Positions 9,715-21,500 of a stretch of DNA of 64,000 bases are shown piece by piece. Numbering within the stretch: position 1 is the stretch's first letter; each line of letters begins with the position of its first letter. The stretch is taken from positions 846,501 to 910,500 of the forward strand of contig CAJZBQ010000012.1 in NCBI GenBank assembly GCA_914767885.1, given 5' to 3'. Origin of the DNA: Blepharisma stoltei. Taxonomy: Eukaryota; Ciliophora; Heterotrichea; Heterotrichida; Blepharismidae. The notes beneath the pieces were generated by a model. It did not search any database and was not told the origin of the DNA. It saw nothing but the letters and a program-made list of their open reading frames with translations. The position numbers and the translations under genes were made by a program.

Positions 9715-12700
9715 ATGTCAGAAAATTCACCTTTAAAATCAAATAACTCAGATCAACACATTTCTACTGATGAAAATGCTAATTTTCCTATTCGTGAGCA
9801 AGCAGAAATATTTTGTTCTCTTATCTAAGAGGGTTAATTTTTTTTTAAAAATAAATATATAGAATAGTAAAAGTTTTTTCGAGGTTAAAAAGATTCCAAT
9901 TCGCAAAAATCGGAAAGCAAAATTAATTTTATTTGTAAAATTTATATTTTAAGTGCAAGCTGTTTAAAAATTCAACAGAATTAGCTAGAGATTTCATTAT
10001 ATTAATTATCACTTATATATAGGAAATTACCTTCAATAGACCGTTTTTTTAGCAGAAAAATTGGCAATCTGCCAAAACTAAATGCTGATTTTTTAATCAA
10101 GCCAGTATGACCAAATCGGGCTTATCAGGGGTAATTAGTTATTAAAATAAATTTTTAGAAAATTTTTTTGTTCGCTCACGGAGGGTGGGTTTTTACCCAA
10201 AAAATTGTGAATTTTTTAATTATTTTGTTCGCTCATGAAGGGGGTGGGAGTAAAAACCAGGACAAGCAAGACTACAAGCTATCTGATGGTCAGCTAAAAG
10301 AAATGGAGACAGGACCTGAAGGAATTTCTGACGGGCAAGCAAAAGAGCGCTTTAATAGAGACGGCCCTAATGAAATCAATGAAAAGAAGAAAAATTCCAT
10401 TATAAAATTTTTGAGTCATTTTTGAGGCCCAATACCAATTGTGCTATGAGTTGCTATCGCCCTTGAAATTTCGCGACTTTCATATTTAGATTTTGTTATT
10501 TTAATGATTTTGCAAATTTTTAATGGAATTGTAGTTTGGTATGAAGAAAGAAGCGCAGGGAATGCTATAGAAGCCTTAAAAAAAGGGTTAGCATCAAAAG
10601 CCAAGGTAAAAAGAGACAATAAATGGGCGACTGTAGAAGCTAGAGAATTAGTGATTGGTGATCGAGTTAATATAAAATTAGGTGATGTAATACCAGCAGA
10701 CTGCCGACTAGGGCCAGGAAGTCTAGAAATTGACCAATCTGCCCTGACTGGTGAATCATTGGCTGTAACAAAATCACAAAATGACATAGTTTATCAGAGC
10801 TCTATCTGCAAAAGAGGTGACATAGAAGCAATTGTGGCGAACACTGGGCCTAGAACTTATTATGGCAAGATTTCAGCCTTAGTTGGAGGAGTAGAATCAA
10901 AAGGCAATATCGACAAAATCATTCTAAAATTCACCTTAATTCTAGTAATTCTAGGATTTATCATAACTGCAGTCATTTTTATAGTGGTAATGGCGAAAGG
11001 CGGTGATGTCTTAGAATCTCTATCCTTATGTTTAGTCATACTTATCTCTGTAATCCCAATTGCCGCACAGGTGGTATCTACCGTAGTCTTAACAATTGGT
11101 GCTCATGAACTAATCAAGCATAAAGCAATCGCTAGAAAACTTAGTGCAATTGAAGAAATGGCTGGCATACAAATCCTATTATCTGATAAAACTGGGACAT
11201 TAACAAAAAATAAACTAAAAGCAAACCCTCCATTTTTATTAGCAAACTTTACAGAAAATGATATATTTTTATATGCAGCATTAGCTTCAAAAAGACAAGG
11301 GCAGGATCAAGATGCGATTGATAAATGCATAATAGAAAGTGCAAAAGAAAATTATGATATTAACCTTGATAAGTATAAAGAAACTAATTTTGTGCCTTTT
11401 GATCCTGAAAATAAAAGGACGGAATCGTCGATTAAAGATAAGGAAACTGGAGAAAAGTTTAAATGCACAAAAGGTGCTCCACAAGTGATTATTGAACTGT
11501 CACAGAAGGATAAGATAAAGGATGAAATAACAAGTCAGGTGGATGAAATGGCGGCTAGAGGGTTTAGGACTATAGGAGTGGCACTAGCTAAAGAAAATGA
11601 TGATAATTGAAAGATAGTAGGACTAATACCGTTATATGACCCTCCAAGAGAAGATATACTTCTTCAGTCAAGCATATATCTAGTTCAAGCATAAGCTCAT
11701 AATAATTTCTGATATATATTAATTTGTCTCTAAAAAATATCTATCAAAAAAACAATGCAAATATTATACCAAAGAAACTATCAAAAAAGCCTTAGAAATG
11801 AATCTCAAAGTGAAAATGATCACCGGCGACTCAATCGCAATAGCAAAAGAAGTCGCCAGAGAACTAGACCTTGGAGATAACATCTACAAAATTAACGTTT
11901 TCAAAGAAGCCTGAGAGTCAGGAGACAAAGAAAAAGCCTATAACCTTGTTGAAAATGCTGATGGTTTCGCAGAAGTTTTCCCTGAGCATAAATACCAAAT
12001 ATGTGAGGTATTTCAAAATAAAGGCTACACAGTAGCAATGACAGGAGATGGGGTTAATGATGCTCCCGCTTTAAAAAAGGCAAATGTTGGCGTTGCTGTT
12101 GAAGGCTCCACAGATGCAGCTCGAGCTTCTGCATCAATTGTTTTAACAAAGCCTGGACTTTCTGTCATAATTCGTGCCATATATACAGCAAGAATGATTT
12201 TCCAGAGGATGAATAATTATTTCATGTACAGGATTTCTCTTTCTATACAGCTGCTAGGCTTTTTCTTTATCACAATTATTATTATAAACCCCAGAAATTA
12301 TTTTACTTGCTATTCCAATGGCAAAAGCTGCTCAGAGCTACCAGTATCTTTTGTATTGACGATGATTGCTGTCGTAGTTATAACAATCCTGAATGATTTC
12401 ACAATGGCTACAGTAGGCTATGACTGAGTTAGAGTCTCAAAAAAGCCAGAGCATTTCAATTTAAAGGTAATGTTTATAATTGCCTCTGTTCTTGCCATAG
12501 CTCCTCTATCTGGATGAATTGCATTACTTGTATTATGTTTAGCCCATATGGACTCTCGCAGTCCAAATTCTTTTTTTCAAGGTTTTAATATTGCGACATT
12601 TTCTTATGAAGAAATTTTGACAGTTATTTTTTTAAGTATCGCAATCTCCAATTTTGGGACTTTACTATCAGCAAGGACAAGCCATTGATTTTGGTCAAGG

Positions 12701-13768
12701 CATCTTGGATGGCCACTTGGTTTATCTATGATATGTGGATTTAGGGTGCAGGTCTAATGAGTGTGCATTTCACTGAAGTACATTTGTTAGAAAACGGTTT
12801 TTGACTGACTCCCCCCCCCCTTTAAATTGAAACAAAAAATTTTGTTTCAATTTAAAGGGGGGTTAAGAAAATTTTTTTATAAAAAAATTTATATATAAAA
12901 ATTTTTTCAGAGATAAAATTTTATAATTTCATGAAAAATTAATTCATAAATTTCTCAATCTCAAAATGTAAACTTGCTTGGTATTCTTCTAACTCTCCCC
13001 ATAACAATTGGACAAAATAGAGTTTAATTTCTAAATCTTATATCTTTGAAGCATATTAAATAGGGTATTAACGTATTTACATATAAAATAATGATTTTTA
13101 CCTATAAAATTTTCTATTATAATAAAATTTTGTTTCAATTTAAAGGGGGGGGGGGTAATTTCCGAAAAAGTAGGAATTTTACCTATATTTTGTTTCAATT
13201 TAAAGGGGGGGGAGTGAGAAAAAAAAGTTAAATTCGACAAAATGTCACACTATTTAAAAATTTTCGACCAAATGCACCGATGAAATGCATACTATCAAAA
13301 ATACATTTTCATTTGACATGGAGCTGTGGATCTATTATAGCCATTTTTTTTGCAGCGTATTGGCCATTTAATTTTGCTAATAAATCTTCAGAAATTAGTA
13401 AAGATATGGCAGCGATTTCGTGGAAGAAAACATGGTTTGTGGTAGGGTTTTGCATAGTGTTTTTTGTACTCCAAGATGTGAGCAAAGTTTTGGCAATAAA
13501 AATAATAGAAAAAGTTTATCAGAAAAAGGGAAAAATCTCAGGAATTTCAGGGGAAAAATTGAATGCAGATTTTTTGAAGTTTTCTACTGGTGGGAAAGAG
13601 GATAAAGATGAGATTGATCAGGCTAAAGAAGAGAAAGAAGAAAGGGAAGAGGATAAAAATAAAGATAAGGAAAAAGAGGATTATCATAAGGATACAAATA
13701 GAGAGCAAGATTGATTGATGGGAAAAGATGAAAATCACAAAAGTATAGATAAAGATGAAGAAATATAA
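9715..13768 (+). CDS. Plasma-membrane-type H+-translocating P-type ATPase (P3A), three IESs
   Basis: 969 aa after removing IESs of 462, 112 and 570 bp. P3A ATPases pump protons across the plasma membrane. Motifs in order: actuator loop with SALTGESL, phosphorylation site DKTGTLT (about 11190), KGAPQV of the nucleotide-binding domain, hinge PPREDTKETIKKALEMNLK and TGDGVNDAPALKKA, then the last membrane helices. Six or more in-frame UGA codons sit at expected Trp positions (HFWGPIP, GYDWVRV, SGWIALL, SHWFWSRH). The C-terminal tail is a charged Glu/Lys/Asp-rich stretch, which may be regulatory. The start ATG 9715 lies in an exon separated from the rest by a MITE. The 3' third is duplicated at 16118-16990. 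Confidence 0.95.
9789..10250. mobile_element. MITE family A copy (462 bp) as IES in the ATPase N-terminus
   Basis: TA sites at 9789-9790 and 10251-10252; excision gives DENANFPKNQDKQDYKLSDG. The right end has the doubled TIR (GTTCGCTCACGGAGGGTGGG, spacer, GTTCGCTCATGAAGGGGG) and the left end a decayed hairpin. It is longer than other copies because roughly 10032-10135 holds about 100 bp of unrelated sequence, possibly another insertion. Confidence 0.88.
11655..11766. other. IES, 112 bp, in the ATPase hinge
   Basis: TA sites at 11655-11656 and 11767-11768. Excision gives PPREDTKETIKKALEM, the conserved hinge of P-type ATPases. No MITE similarity. Confidence 0.95.
12723..13292. mobile_element. 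IES of 570 bp containing a family-B MITE, ATPase C-terminal part
   Basis: TA sites at 12723-12724 and 13293-13294; joining gives WPLGLSKIHFHLTWSCG. Inside, about 12808-13217 is a family-B MITE: left hairpin CTCCCCCCCCCCTTTAAATT with its inverse, subterminal ATTTATATATAAA, and at the right two direct TIR copies separated by a spacer at 13157-13189. In the duplicated copy at 16487 the same IES is only 43 bp, so the MITE went into a pre-existing short IES. Confidence 0.88.
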
Positions 13769-13899
13769 ATGCAGTGTATTTGTAAAATGACTTTATTATC
13801 GGAAGAAGTCGAGAAAAATATTATGCATTTTTCCTTAAACTGCCGATAAATAAATCTTAAAAAGCCAAAATAGAGCTTTAAATTAATTACTATATCTAA

Positions 13900-14856
13900 T
13901 TAATCTGAAACTGTTTCAACTATTTTTTGGCTGTTTGTATTTTCATTCTCTTCAGTCTCATTTTTAAACTCCTCAGAGCTTTCTTTGACAACATTTTCTC
14001 CCTTTTGTAACCGATTTCTTAGCATTTCGAATTTATTTGCCGAAAATTGTCCTCTTAATATCATTGCCATATCGCTTTTATGTTCCTCTTCAATAGTTAA
14101 TACCTGCCTATTGAATATTGGGTCTATTTGAGAGTATTTAATAACAGCATCCCTAATTACCTTTTTAGGTGCCTGCTTTAATGCATATAGCCCATATTTT
14201 TGGAACAGCTCATATTCAGCCTCTTCTATTAAACTGTCCATATTTTTGACCTGATCCAAAAATTCTTTGCTTTGAAGATCCCGCTTGATCCCTCTTTTTT
14301 CAACTTCCTCAATTCTTTCATAGCTGACCATTCTTGCTGTCGCATACATTTCTTCAAGTATTTCTAGTGTTAAATCAGCAGTCAAGAAATCCGGTACATT
14401 TATTGATAATTGTGGGTCTATTCCTTGATATGCACTGGCCAGATTGTTTTTGATTAAATTGCTGAGATCTCTTATATCTTTATCAGTTTTCTCATAAATT
14501 ATGCAGGATTTTTCTACGGCTTCTTCTGTAGTGGAGTGTTTTTCGTAGATTTTATTTGCTATTGATTGGATTTTGTTAGAAATGTGAAAACGAGAGTCCA
14601 CAAATTCTTTTATATCCTCATTGTCAATGTTACCAGTTTGCTCTTTAAGAGTTCTTATAAGTCCTGATAAATTAAGATAAACTCCTAATAGTTCATTGTC
14701 AAGATCTTTCAGGATTTTTTCAAGGTCTTTTTTAGGAATTAAGGCTTTTTCTTTGGATTTAGCGTCTTTTTTATCAATAAAATAATAAAGCAAAGCACTT
14801 GCACCAAATACAACGAATCCTCCAAGAATCCAATCTTTATAGTCAATTTTTTTCAT
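13900..14856 (-). CDS. Membrane-anchored coiled hypothetical protein (copy 1)
   Basis: 318 aa if started at the ATG shared with copy 2 (MKKIDYKDWILGG); an upstream in-frame ATG at 14865 would add three residues. Residues about 9-27 (WILGGFVVFGASALLYYFI) form one membrane helix or signal anchor, followed by a long charged, mostly helical region (KKDLEKILKDLDNELLG and others) and an acidic tail. I know no family for it. No IES. Its paralogue at 17038-17973 arose with the local tandem duplication and has only mild divergence, mostly substitutions with the frame kept. Confidence 0.8.
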   Translation of the reverse strand: MKKIDYKDWILGGFVVFGASALLYYFIDKKDAKSKEKALIPKKDLEKILKDLDNELLGVYLNLSGLIRTLKEQTGNIDNEDIKEFVDSRFHISNKIQSIANKIYEKHSTTEEAVEKSCIIYEKTDKDIRDLSNLIKNNLASAYQGIDPQLSINVPDFLTADLTLEILEEMYATARMVSYERIEEVEKRGIKRDLQSKEFLDQVKNMDSLIEEAEYELFQKYGLYALKQAPKKVIRDAVIKYSQIDPIFNRQVLTIEEEHKSDMAMILRGQFSANKFEMLRNRLQKGENVVKESSEEFKNETEENENTNSQKIVETVSD

Positions 14857-14903
14857 GGATTGCATCTAATTTATGAATATTAAAAAGATTAAGGAATTTT
14901 ATT

Positions 14904-15287
14904 TACTCCCCTCCCTCCGTGAGTGAACAAAACCATTAGAAAAATCGCTATTTTTTGCCCAAAAACCCACCCTCCGTGAGTGAACAAAAAAATTTTTTTA
15001 ATAGAAAAAATTTTTATGGGAAAAAAAATTTGATATATAAATGATAATTAGTATAATGAAATCTAGAGCTAATTCTGTTTAATTTCAAACAAATTGCTTT
15101 TTAAAACATAAATTTTTTATAAATTAAATTAATATTTGCTTTTCAATTTTTGCGAATTAGATTTTTTTAAATTTCGAAAAAAAATATTTTTTATAAAATT
15201 TATATATAAATTTTTTTAAAAAAAAAAAATTAACCCCCCTCCGTGAGTGAACAAAATTTTTTTGTTCACTCACGGAGAGGGGGGAGT
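14904..15287. mobile_element. MITE family A copy, 384 bp, intergenic
   Basis: Bounded by TA at 14904 and 15288. The left end has the doubled TIR (two CCCTCCGTGAGTGAACAAAA with spacer CCATTAGAAAAATCGC...), the right end the TIR hairpin. It lies between the hypothetical gene and the truncated MPP copy. Confidence 0.93.
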
Positions 15288-15459
15288 TAGCAAAGATTTA
15301 ATTAATTTATTTAAGGTATTGTTTGATATGAACCCTCAGAATAAGAATAAATATTCATCTAAAATGCAACACCACATAAATTAATATTAAAATTTATTCA
15401 CAAAATTAATTAATTTCAAAAAATCGTAATATCTTAAGCTAAATTAACGCTTTATATAT

Positions 15460-16111
15460 CTATACTTCATTAATTCTCTGTATTGTGCTTGTCGGCCCAT
15501 ATATAGCTAATGCAGTATCTCCTTCAGAAAATCATTTCTTATAAGTCGCTTCCAAATACTTCTTATCCATAGCTGCAATTCTTGAAGCTATTTCAGTTTT
15601 CGGTACTTTTTTGTCCATATAAATGAGCTGGCACCCAAGGGTTTGAATCATGTCGCTTCCTGCTTCAATAGCTAACAACTCAGTATAAATTTTATTTTTC
15701 GCTCTTTGGATTTCTTCAAATGACAGTTCTTCGAGGTATGTTTGTTTTCTATCAATTGTTGGCTTGATTAATGAGGTTATGAACTCACCTGAGGCGTAGT
15801 GGCCAAACATCCCAGTGTCTCTGTAAGGGATAAATAAGCATTCTTGTTTTTTAATATCTTTCATGTCCCCAAACCATCTGTTCATATAATTGTAGAGCCC
15901 ATAAGGATAGTTTGTGTTTATAGGTGCATTTGGGTCATATTCCATAATTCTTTGGAGAAGCAAAAATGGCCAGTAGTCTTCGTGCTTCCATGAAGGAGCC
16001 TCGTAGAAGACTCCCATGTGGGCTAGCTCATCTAAATCGTTCCTAACATAGATTGAAGATCCACAGAACTCAGGAGGATCTTCTCCATCAAAAGGATATT
16101 CAGTTGTCTTA
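15460..16111 (-). pseudogene. Truncated duplicate of the MPP-beta 3' half
   Basis: Nearly identical to 18588-19239, including the in-frame UGA (YKKWFSEGD) and the stop. It breaks off exactly at the TA (16110-16111) that in the complete gene begins an IES. Beyond it lies a copy of the ATPase 3' end on the other strand. Lacking the zinc-binding N-terminal half, it cannot code a working peptidase. Confidence 0.9.
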
Positions 16112-16117
16112 GGACTT

Positions 16118-16990
16118 CCAGTATCTTTTGAATTGACGATGATATCTGTCGTATTTATAACAATCCTGAATGATTTCACAATGGCTACTGTAAGCTATGA
16201 CTGAGTTAGAGTCTCAAAAAAGCCAGAGCATTTCAATTTAAAGGTAATGTTTATAATTGCCACTGTTCTTGCCATAGTTCCTCTATGTGAATGAATTACA
16301 TTAATTGTATTTATGTTTAGCACATATGGACTCTTGCAATCCAAATTTTTTGTTAGGTTTTAATGTTGAAACATTTTCTTATGAAGAAATTTTGACAATT
16401 CTTTTTTATCTCCAAATTTGGGACTTTACTATCAGCAAGGACAAGCCATTGATTTTGGTCAAGGCATCTTGGATGGCCGCTTGGTTTAGCTAAAAATTTC
16501 CGCCCAAATGCACATGATTAGAAACACGCTATCAAAAATACACTGCCATTTGACATGGGGCTGTGGATTTATTATAGCCATTTTTTTGCTGCTAATTAAC
16601 CATTTAATTTTTCTAATAAATCTTCAGAAATTAGTAAAGATATGGTAGCGATTTCGTGGAAGAAAACATGGTGGCAGAGTGTTATATAGTTTTTTGAGCT
16701 TCAAGATGCGATTAAAGTTGTGGCAATAAAAGTAATAGAAAAAATTTATCAAAAAAAGGGGAAAATTGAATGCGGATTTTTTGAAGTTTTTTACTTGTGG
16801 GAAAGAGGAAAAAGGTGAGATTGATAAGGCTAAAGAGCAGGAGGAAGAAGAGAGAGAAGAGAATAAAAATAAAGATAAAGAGGACTATCATAAGGATACA
16901 AATAGAGAGCAAGATGGACTGATGGAAAAAGATGAGCACCAGCATATACACAAAAGGATAGATAAAGATGAAAAAAATAAATGTAGTGTA
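16118..16990 (+). pseudogene. Truncated duplicate of the ATPase 3' end
   Basis: Homologous to 12341-13790, starting at CCAGTATCTTTT. It keeps the UGA-Trp codons and the C-terminal charged tail, but it lacks the catalytic domains and has deletions (for example near 16400, where ISIAISNF is lost) that shift the frame. Read from the junction it has no start. It is a duplication relic. Confidence 0.88.
16487..16529. other. 43-bp IES, short allele of the ATPase IES
   Basis: TA at 16487-16488 and 16530-16531, at the same codon as the 570-bp IES at 12723. The content (TAAAAATTTCCGCCCAAATG...) matches the right-hand end of the long version, which shows that both derive from one ancestral short IES. 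Confidence 0.8.
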
Positions 16991-17037
16991 TTTGTAAAAT
17001 TACTTTATTATCAGAAGAAATCGAGAAAAATATTACG

Positions 17038-17973
17038 TTATTTTAGGCTGTTTTTATTTTCATATTCTTCAGTCTCATTTTTAAACTCCTCAGAACTTTC
17101 TTTAGCAACATTTTCTCCCTTTTTTAACCGGTTTCTTAGCATTTCTAATTTATTTGCAGAAAACTCTCCTCCTAATATCATTGCCATATCGCTTTTATGC
17201 TCCTTTTCAATAGCTAATACATGCCTATTGAATGTTGGGTCGATCTGAGAATATTTAATAACAGCATTCCTAATTACCTTTGTGGGTGCCTGATTTAATG
17301 CATATAGCCCATATTTTTGGAACAGCTCATTTTCAGCCTCTTCTATAAAATTGTCCATATTTTCGATCTGATCCAAAAATTCATTGCTACTAAGATCCCG
17401 CTTGATCCCTCTTTTTTCAATTTCCTCAATTCGTTCATAGCTTGCCATTCTTGCTGTCGCATACATTTCTTCAAGTATTTCTAGCGTTAAATCAGCAGTC
17501 AAGAAATCTGGATCATCTATCGACAATTGTGGTTCAATTCCTTGATATGCACGGGCTAGATTTTTTTTGATTAAATTGTTGAGATCTCTTATATCTTTAT
17601 CAGTTTTCTCATAAATTATGCAGGATTTTTCAACAGCTTCTTCTGTAGCGGAGTGCTTTTCGTAAACTTTATTTGCAATTGATTGGATTTCGTTAGAAAT
17701 GTGAAAACGAGAGTCCACAAATTCTTTTATATCCTCATTGTCAATGCTACCAGTTAGCTCTTTATGAGTTCTTATAAGCCCTGGTAAATTAAGATAAACC
17801 CCTAATAGCTCATTGTCAAGATCTTTTAGAATATTTTCAAGGTCTTTTTTAGGAATTAAGGCTTTTTCTTTGGATTTAGCGTCTTTTTTATCAATAAAAT
17901 AATAAAGCAAAGCACTTGCACCAATTACAGCGAGTCCTCCAAGAATCCAATTTTTATAGTCAAATTTTTTCAT
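17038..17973 (-). CDS. Membrane-anchored coiled hypothetical protein (copy 2)
   Basis: 311 aa, paralogue of 13900-14856 with the same N-terminal anchor (NWILGGLAVIGASALLYYFI) and helical body. The frame is intact and most differences are single substitutions. The C-terminus is a little shorter because a stop appears after ENKNSLK. The conserved frame suggests that both copies were or are under selection; function unknown. Confidence 0.78.
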   Translation of the reverse strand: MKKFDYKNWILGGLAVIGASALLYYFIDKKDAKSKEKALIPKKDLENILKDLDNELLGVYLNLPGLIRTHKELTGSIDNEDIKEFVDSRFHISNEIQSIANKVYEKHSATEEAVEKSCIIYEKTDKDIRDLNNLIKKNLARAYQGIEPQLSIDDPDFLTADLTLEILEEMYATARMASYERIEEIEKRGIKRDLSSNEFLDQIENMDNFIEEAENELFQKYGLYALNQAPTKVIRNAVIKYSQIDPTFNRHVLAIEKEHKSDMAMILGGEFSANKLEMLRNRLKKGENVAKESSEEFKNETEEYENKNSLK

Positions 17974-18005
17974 GAATTTCTCCTAATTTATTAATATTAA
18001 AAAGA

Positions 18006-18315
18006 TAACTCCAACTCCCACCTCCGTGATTGAACAAAAAAATTTTGTTTACTCATGTAGGGGGGCTAATTTTTTTTTAAGAAAAATTTATAGAAAATAT
18101 TTTTTTTCGAAATTTAAAAATCCTAATTCTCAAAAATTGGGAAGTATATATTAATTTAATTTATAAAATTTATGTTGTAAAATGCAATTTGTTTAAAATT
18201 AAACAGAATTAGCTCTAAACTTCATTTACTAATTATCACTTATATATCAAATTTTTTTCCATATCGCAAAATAGGGATTTTTCTAATGGTTTTGTTCACT
18301 AATAGAGGGGGGAGT
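18006..18315. mobile_element. MITE family A copy, about 310 bp, opposite orientation to the copy-1 MITE
   Basis: The left end is the hairpin (CCTCCGTGATTGAACAAAA and its inverse), the right end ends GGTTTTGTTCACTAATAGAGG. It occupies a site about 20 bp away from the MITE in the sister duplicate and in the other orientation, so the two insertions are independent. The right TA is mutated to TGA. Confidence 0.85.
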
Positions 18316-18453
18316 GAGGAATTTTAATTTCGTAAAGATTTAATTGGTCTATTTAAGGTATTTTTTGATATGAATCCTCAGAATAAGAATAAATATTCAT
18401 CTAAAATGCAACACCACATAAATTAATATTAAAATTTATTCACAAAAACTAAT

Positions 18454-18536
18454 TATAGTCAGTGACACTGATTGCCACGGGGTGCTTTTGGCTCGAAACT
18501 AAGCAAAAGCACCCCGTGTCAGTCAGTGTCACTAAC
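18454..18536. repeat. Hairpin element, family D, 83 bp
   Basis: TATA-bounded (18454, 18537) near-perfect hairpin with the GGGGTGCTTTTGGCTCGAAA centre seen at 5381-5466. It is absent from the otherwise matching sequence of the sister duplicate near 15408. Confidence 0.9.
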
Positions 18537-18587
18537 TATAATTTCAAAAAATCGTAATATCTTAAGCTAAATTAACGCTTTATATAT

Positions 18588-21500
18588 CTATACTTCATTA
18601 ATTCTCTGTATTGTGCTTGTCGGCCCATATATAGCTAATGCAGTATCTCCTTCAGAAAATCATTTCTTATAAGTCGCTTCCAAATACTTCTTATCCATAG
18701 CTGCAATTCTTGAAGCTATTTCAGTTTTCGGTACTTTTTTGTCCATATAAATGAGCTGGCACCCAAGGGTTTGAATCATGTCGCTTCCTGCTTCAATAGC
18801 TAACAACTCAGTATAAATTTTATTTTTCGCTCTTTGGATTTCTTCAAATGACAGTTCTTCGAGGTATGTTTGTTTTCTATCAATTGTTGGCTTGATTAAT
18901 GAGGTTATGAACTCACCTGAGGCGTAGTGGCCAAACATCCCAGTGTCTCTGTAAGGGATAAATAAGCATTCTTGTTTTTTAATATCTTTCATGTCCCCAA
19001 ACCATCTGTTCATATAATTGTAGAGCCCATAAGGATAGTTTGTGTTTATAGGTGCATTTGGGTCATATTCCATAATTCTTTGGAGAAGCAAAAATGGCCA
19101 GTAGTCTTCGTGCTTCCATGAAGGAGCCTCGTAGAAGACTCCCATGTGGGCTAGCTCATCTAAATCGTTCCTAACATAGATTGAAGATCCACAGAACTCA
19201 GGAGGATCTTCTCCATCAAAAGGATATTCAGTTGTCTTACTCCTTTGATGAAAATGAAGAATTCCTCATTTTTGGAGAAATTTATTTTTATATGATAAAT
19301 TTACTTAAATAACATTTTTATTAAAAAATAATCTTCAAAACTAACACTTTAAAATGCATAACTTATATTAAATCCAAAAAAAAATCTAATAATATTTTTC
19401 CATAAGTAACAAATAGTCTTTATTGTTCTCGTTGGAGTTAGCTACTTTCCCAAAGTTTTTTTCAGCTATATCTACCAACTGGTCATGACTAATCGGCCCT
19501 GCCCCCAAAACTACAATTCTCGGCCCCACATAGTGTGTATATATAAACTTCTTCAGCTGATCTCTATTTATCTGCATAATGCTCGTCTTATGTCCCAAGA
19601 TTGGCTGTCCCATAATATGGTTCCTATATGCCGTATAATGGACATTTTCCAATATCATTTCTCTCATATCCGCATCTACCTCTTGTGCTTCTCTCAAAAT
19701 GACTTCTCTTTCTATCTCAATGCTGGTTTTATCATATTTTGAGCTTAGTAGCATATCACTAATAATTTCCATAGCTCTGGACACGTCGTTTTTAAAAACC
19801 TGCATTTGGTAAAGCGTGGTATATACATTAAAATGGTGACAGCGAACCAGCCCTTTTTCTCAAACTTGTAGCTGCGTTCGCTGGGGACTTTGTGGAAGGG
19901 AAATAGGCACTCGGTAAGTATATCCGGCTAGGTTTTTCCTTGGCGCAGTGGAGCGCAGCGTCGAATAAGGTCGACCCAGCTCATTCTGATACCAGGGTTT
20001 TTGCCTCAGGGGAAATGGATTTTCCAAGGTTGGAAAGGGGAAGCTCAGCAGCACCAAGGATGCATACTTGGCCCATCGGGCAACTCCTTAGCGTGAAACT
20101 GGGCGCCACGTCCCAAGCTTTGGATTTTCACTTTAGCCGACAGTCCTACCAGAAAATTATTTTCAAATTTTCGAAATGGGCACCTCTGTTGACGTACCTG
20201 GGTGGCGTCGTGTCTTCACACGAGGTCTACTCCATAACGACTATTTTTTTTTGGCCTATTTTTTTTTGGCCTATTTTTTTTAGCCTATTTTTTTTTTAGC
20301 CTATTTTTTTTAGCCTATTTTTTTTTTGGCCTATTTTTTTTTGGCCTATTGTTTTTTGGCCTATTTGTTTTTTTGGCCTATTTTTTTTTGGCTTATTTTT
20401 TTTGGTCTATTTTTTTTTGGCCTATTTTTTTTTGCCTATTTTTTTTTTGGCATATTTTTTTTTGGCATATTTTTTTGGGCCCAATATAAAATTTTAATCA
20501 TTTTTTTTTTCAAAAAAAAATAATATAAGTAAATTTTTATTCACCCTTCACAGGCCGTTCAGCATTTAGAATACTAATTACTTTTTTTTTAAACTAGAGA
20601 ATTTTTTTGAATTAATTAGGAGTTTTCCACTTAATTTGCTCAATATAATCGCTTAAAGAAATGTCTCCTCTCCTCAATAAAATTTTTGTCCTCTCAACAG
20701 CTTCATGCAAAAGCCTGTATTTTTTCCTACTGCTGGGTGGTTTGGCTCCCCTGCAATATTAGCCAAAACTTTACTGAATATCTGCTGCTCATTCTTTATG
20801 GTTTCAATGAATTTGAAAATATTTGGGTGAGCAGCCCCTACTAACTTATTTAGTGCGTGATGATAGCCTTCAAGATTGTTAGTAGTCCGCATACCATCAT
20901 TGTCAAAGTGGTTCCAAAATTCGCGTCTGAATTTTGCATTTGATAGCAGCCATGTTCTCATAAAATATGCAGTAAATTATTGAACTCTTTCCCCTTCTGG
21001 CTCAAATAATGCTATGATTTCTCACGCTTCATCTATTTGGTCCAGAGGACATAAAGCTAAAGATTGAATGGCTTTGGCGTAACTTCTAAGTGCTGAGCCA
21101 TCAGTCTTGTAATCTGTTGCTAAGCCTAACTCTTGAATTTTTGTGCCACAAACACTGCGAGAAATGAAAGAAGCAACCTCTTATTTGAGCATAAGGAAAC
21201 AGAATGGCTATTGCATTGATAACTGCCATCTCAAAGTCAATTTGAAAGGCTTTGGTGCTGAAAGCTAAGCCAATTCTTTCTGCTTCTTTTTTGATGAGAC
21301 TTAAAAGCCTCTCATAGGTAGTTGTTGCCTTATCAGGAAGAAGAGCCCATAGCAATGGTACCATTTGGCCTAGACAAATGCCATGAAGTATGTAATTTTG
21401 AGCAAAAATACTAGGTGCACTGTGAAAAGTTCCATTCATAAACACGACATCGCATCCACATAGCTTTTGAAGCTCTAAAATAGTTCCAAAGACAAAGGAT

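Noticed and set aside
10168-10250. A start of the H+-ATPase at 10168 (MFAHGGWVF...)
   Set aside because: That stretch is translated MITE TIR; the real start is ATG 9715 and the MITE is removed at TA 9789/10251.
12808-13217. CRISPR array (spaced repeats TTTCAATTTAAAGGGGG)
   Set aside because: Only two to three copies, terminal and palindromic, in eukaryotic DNA; they are MITE TIRs.
20240-20523. Open frames rich in Phe/Leu/Ala on the plus strand (20326-20523 and the mirror at 22239-22505)
   Set aside because: They are translations of the GGCCTATTTTTTTT tandem repeats in the MULE ends, not genes.
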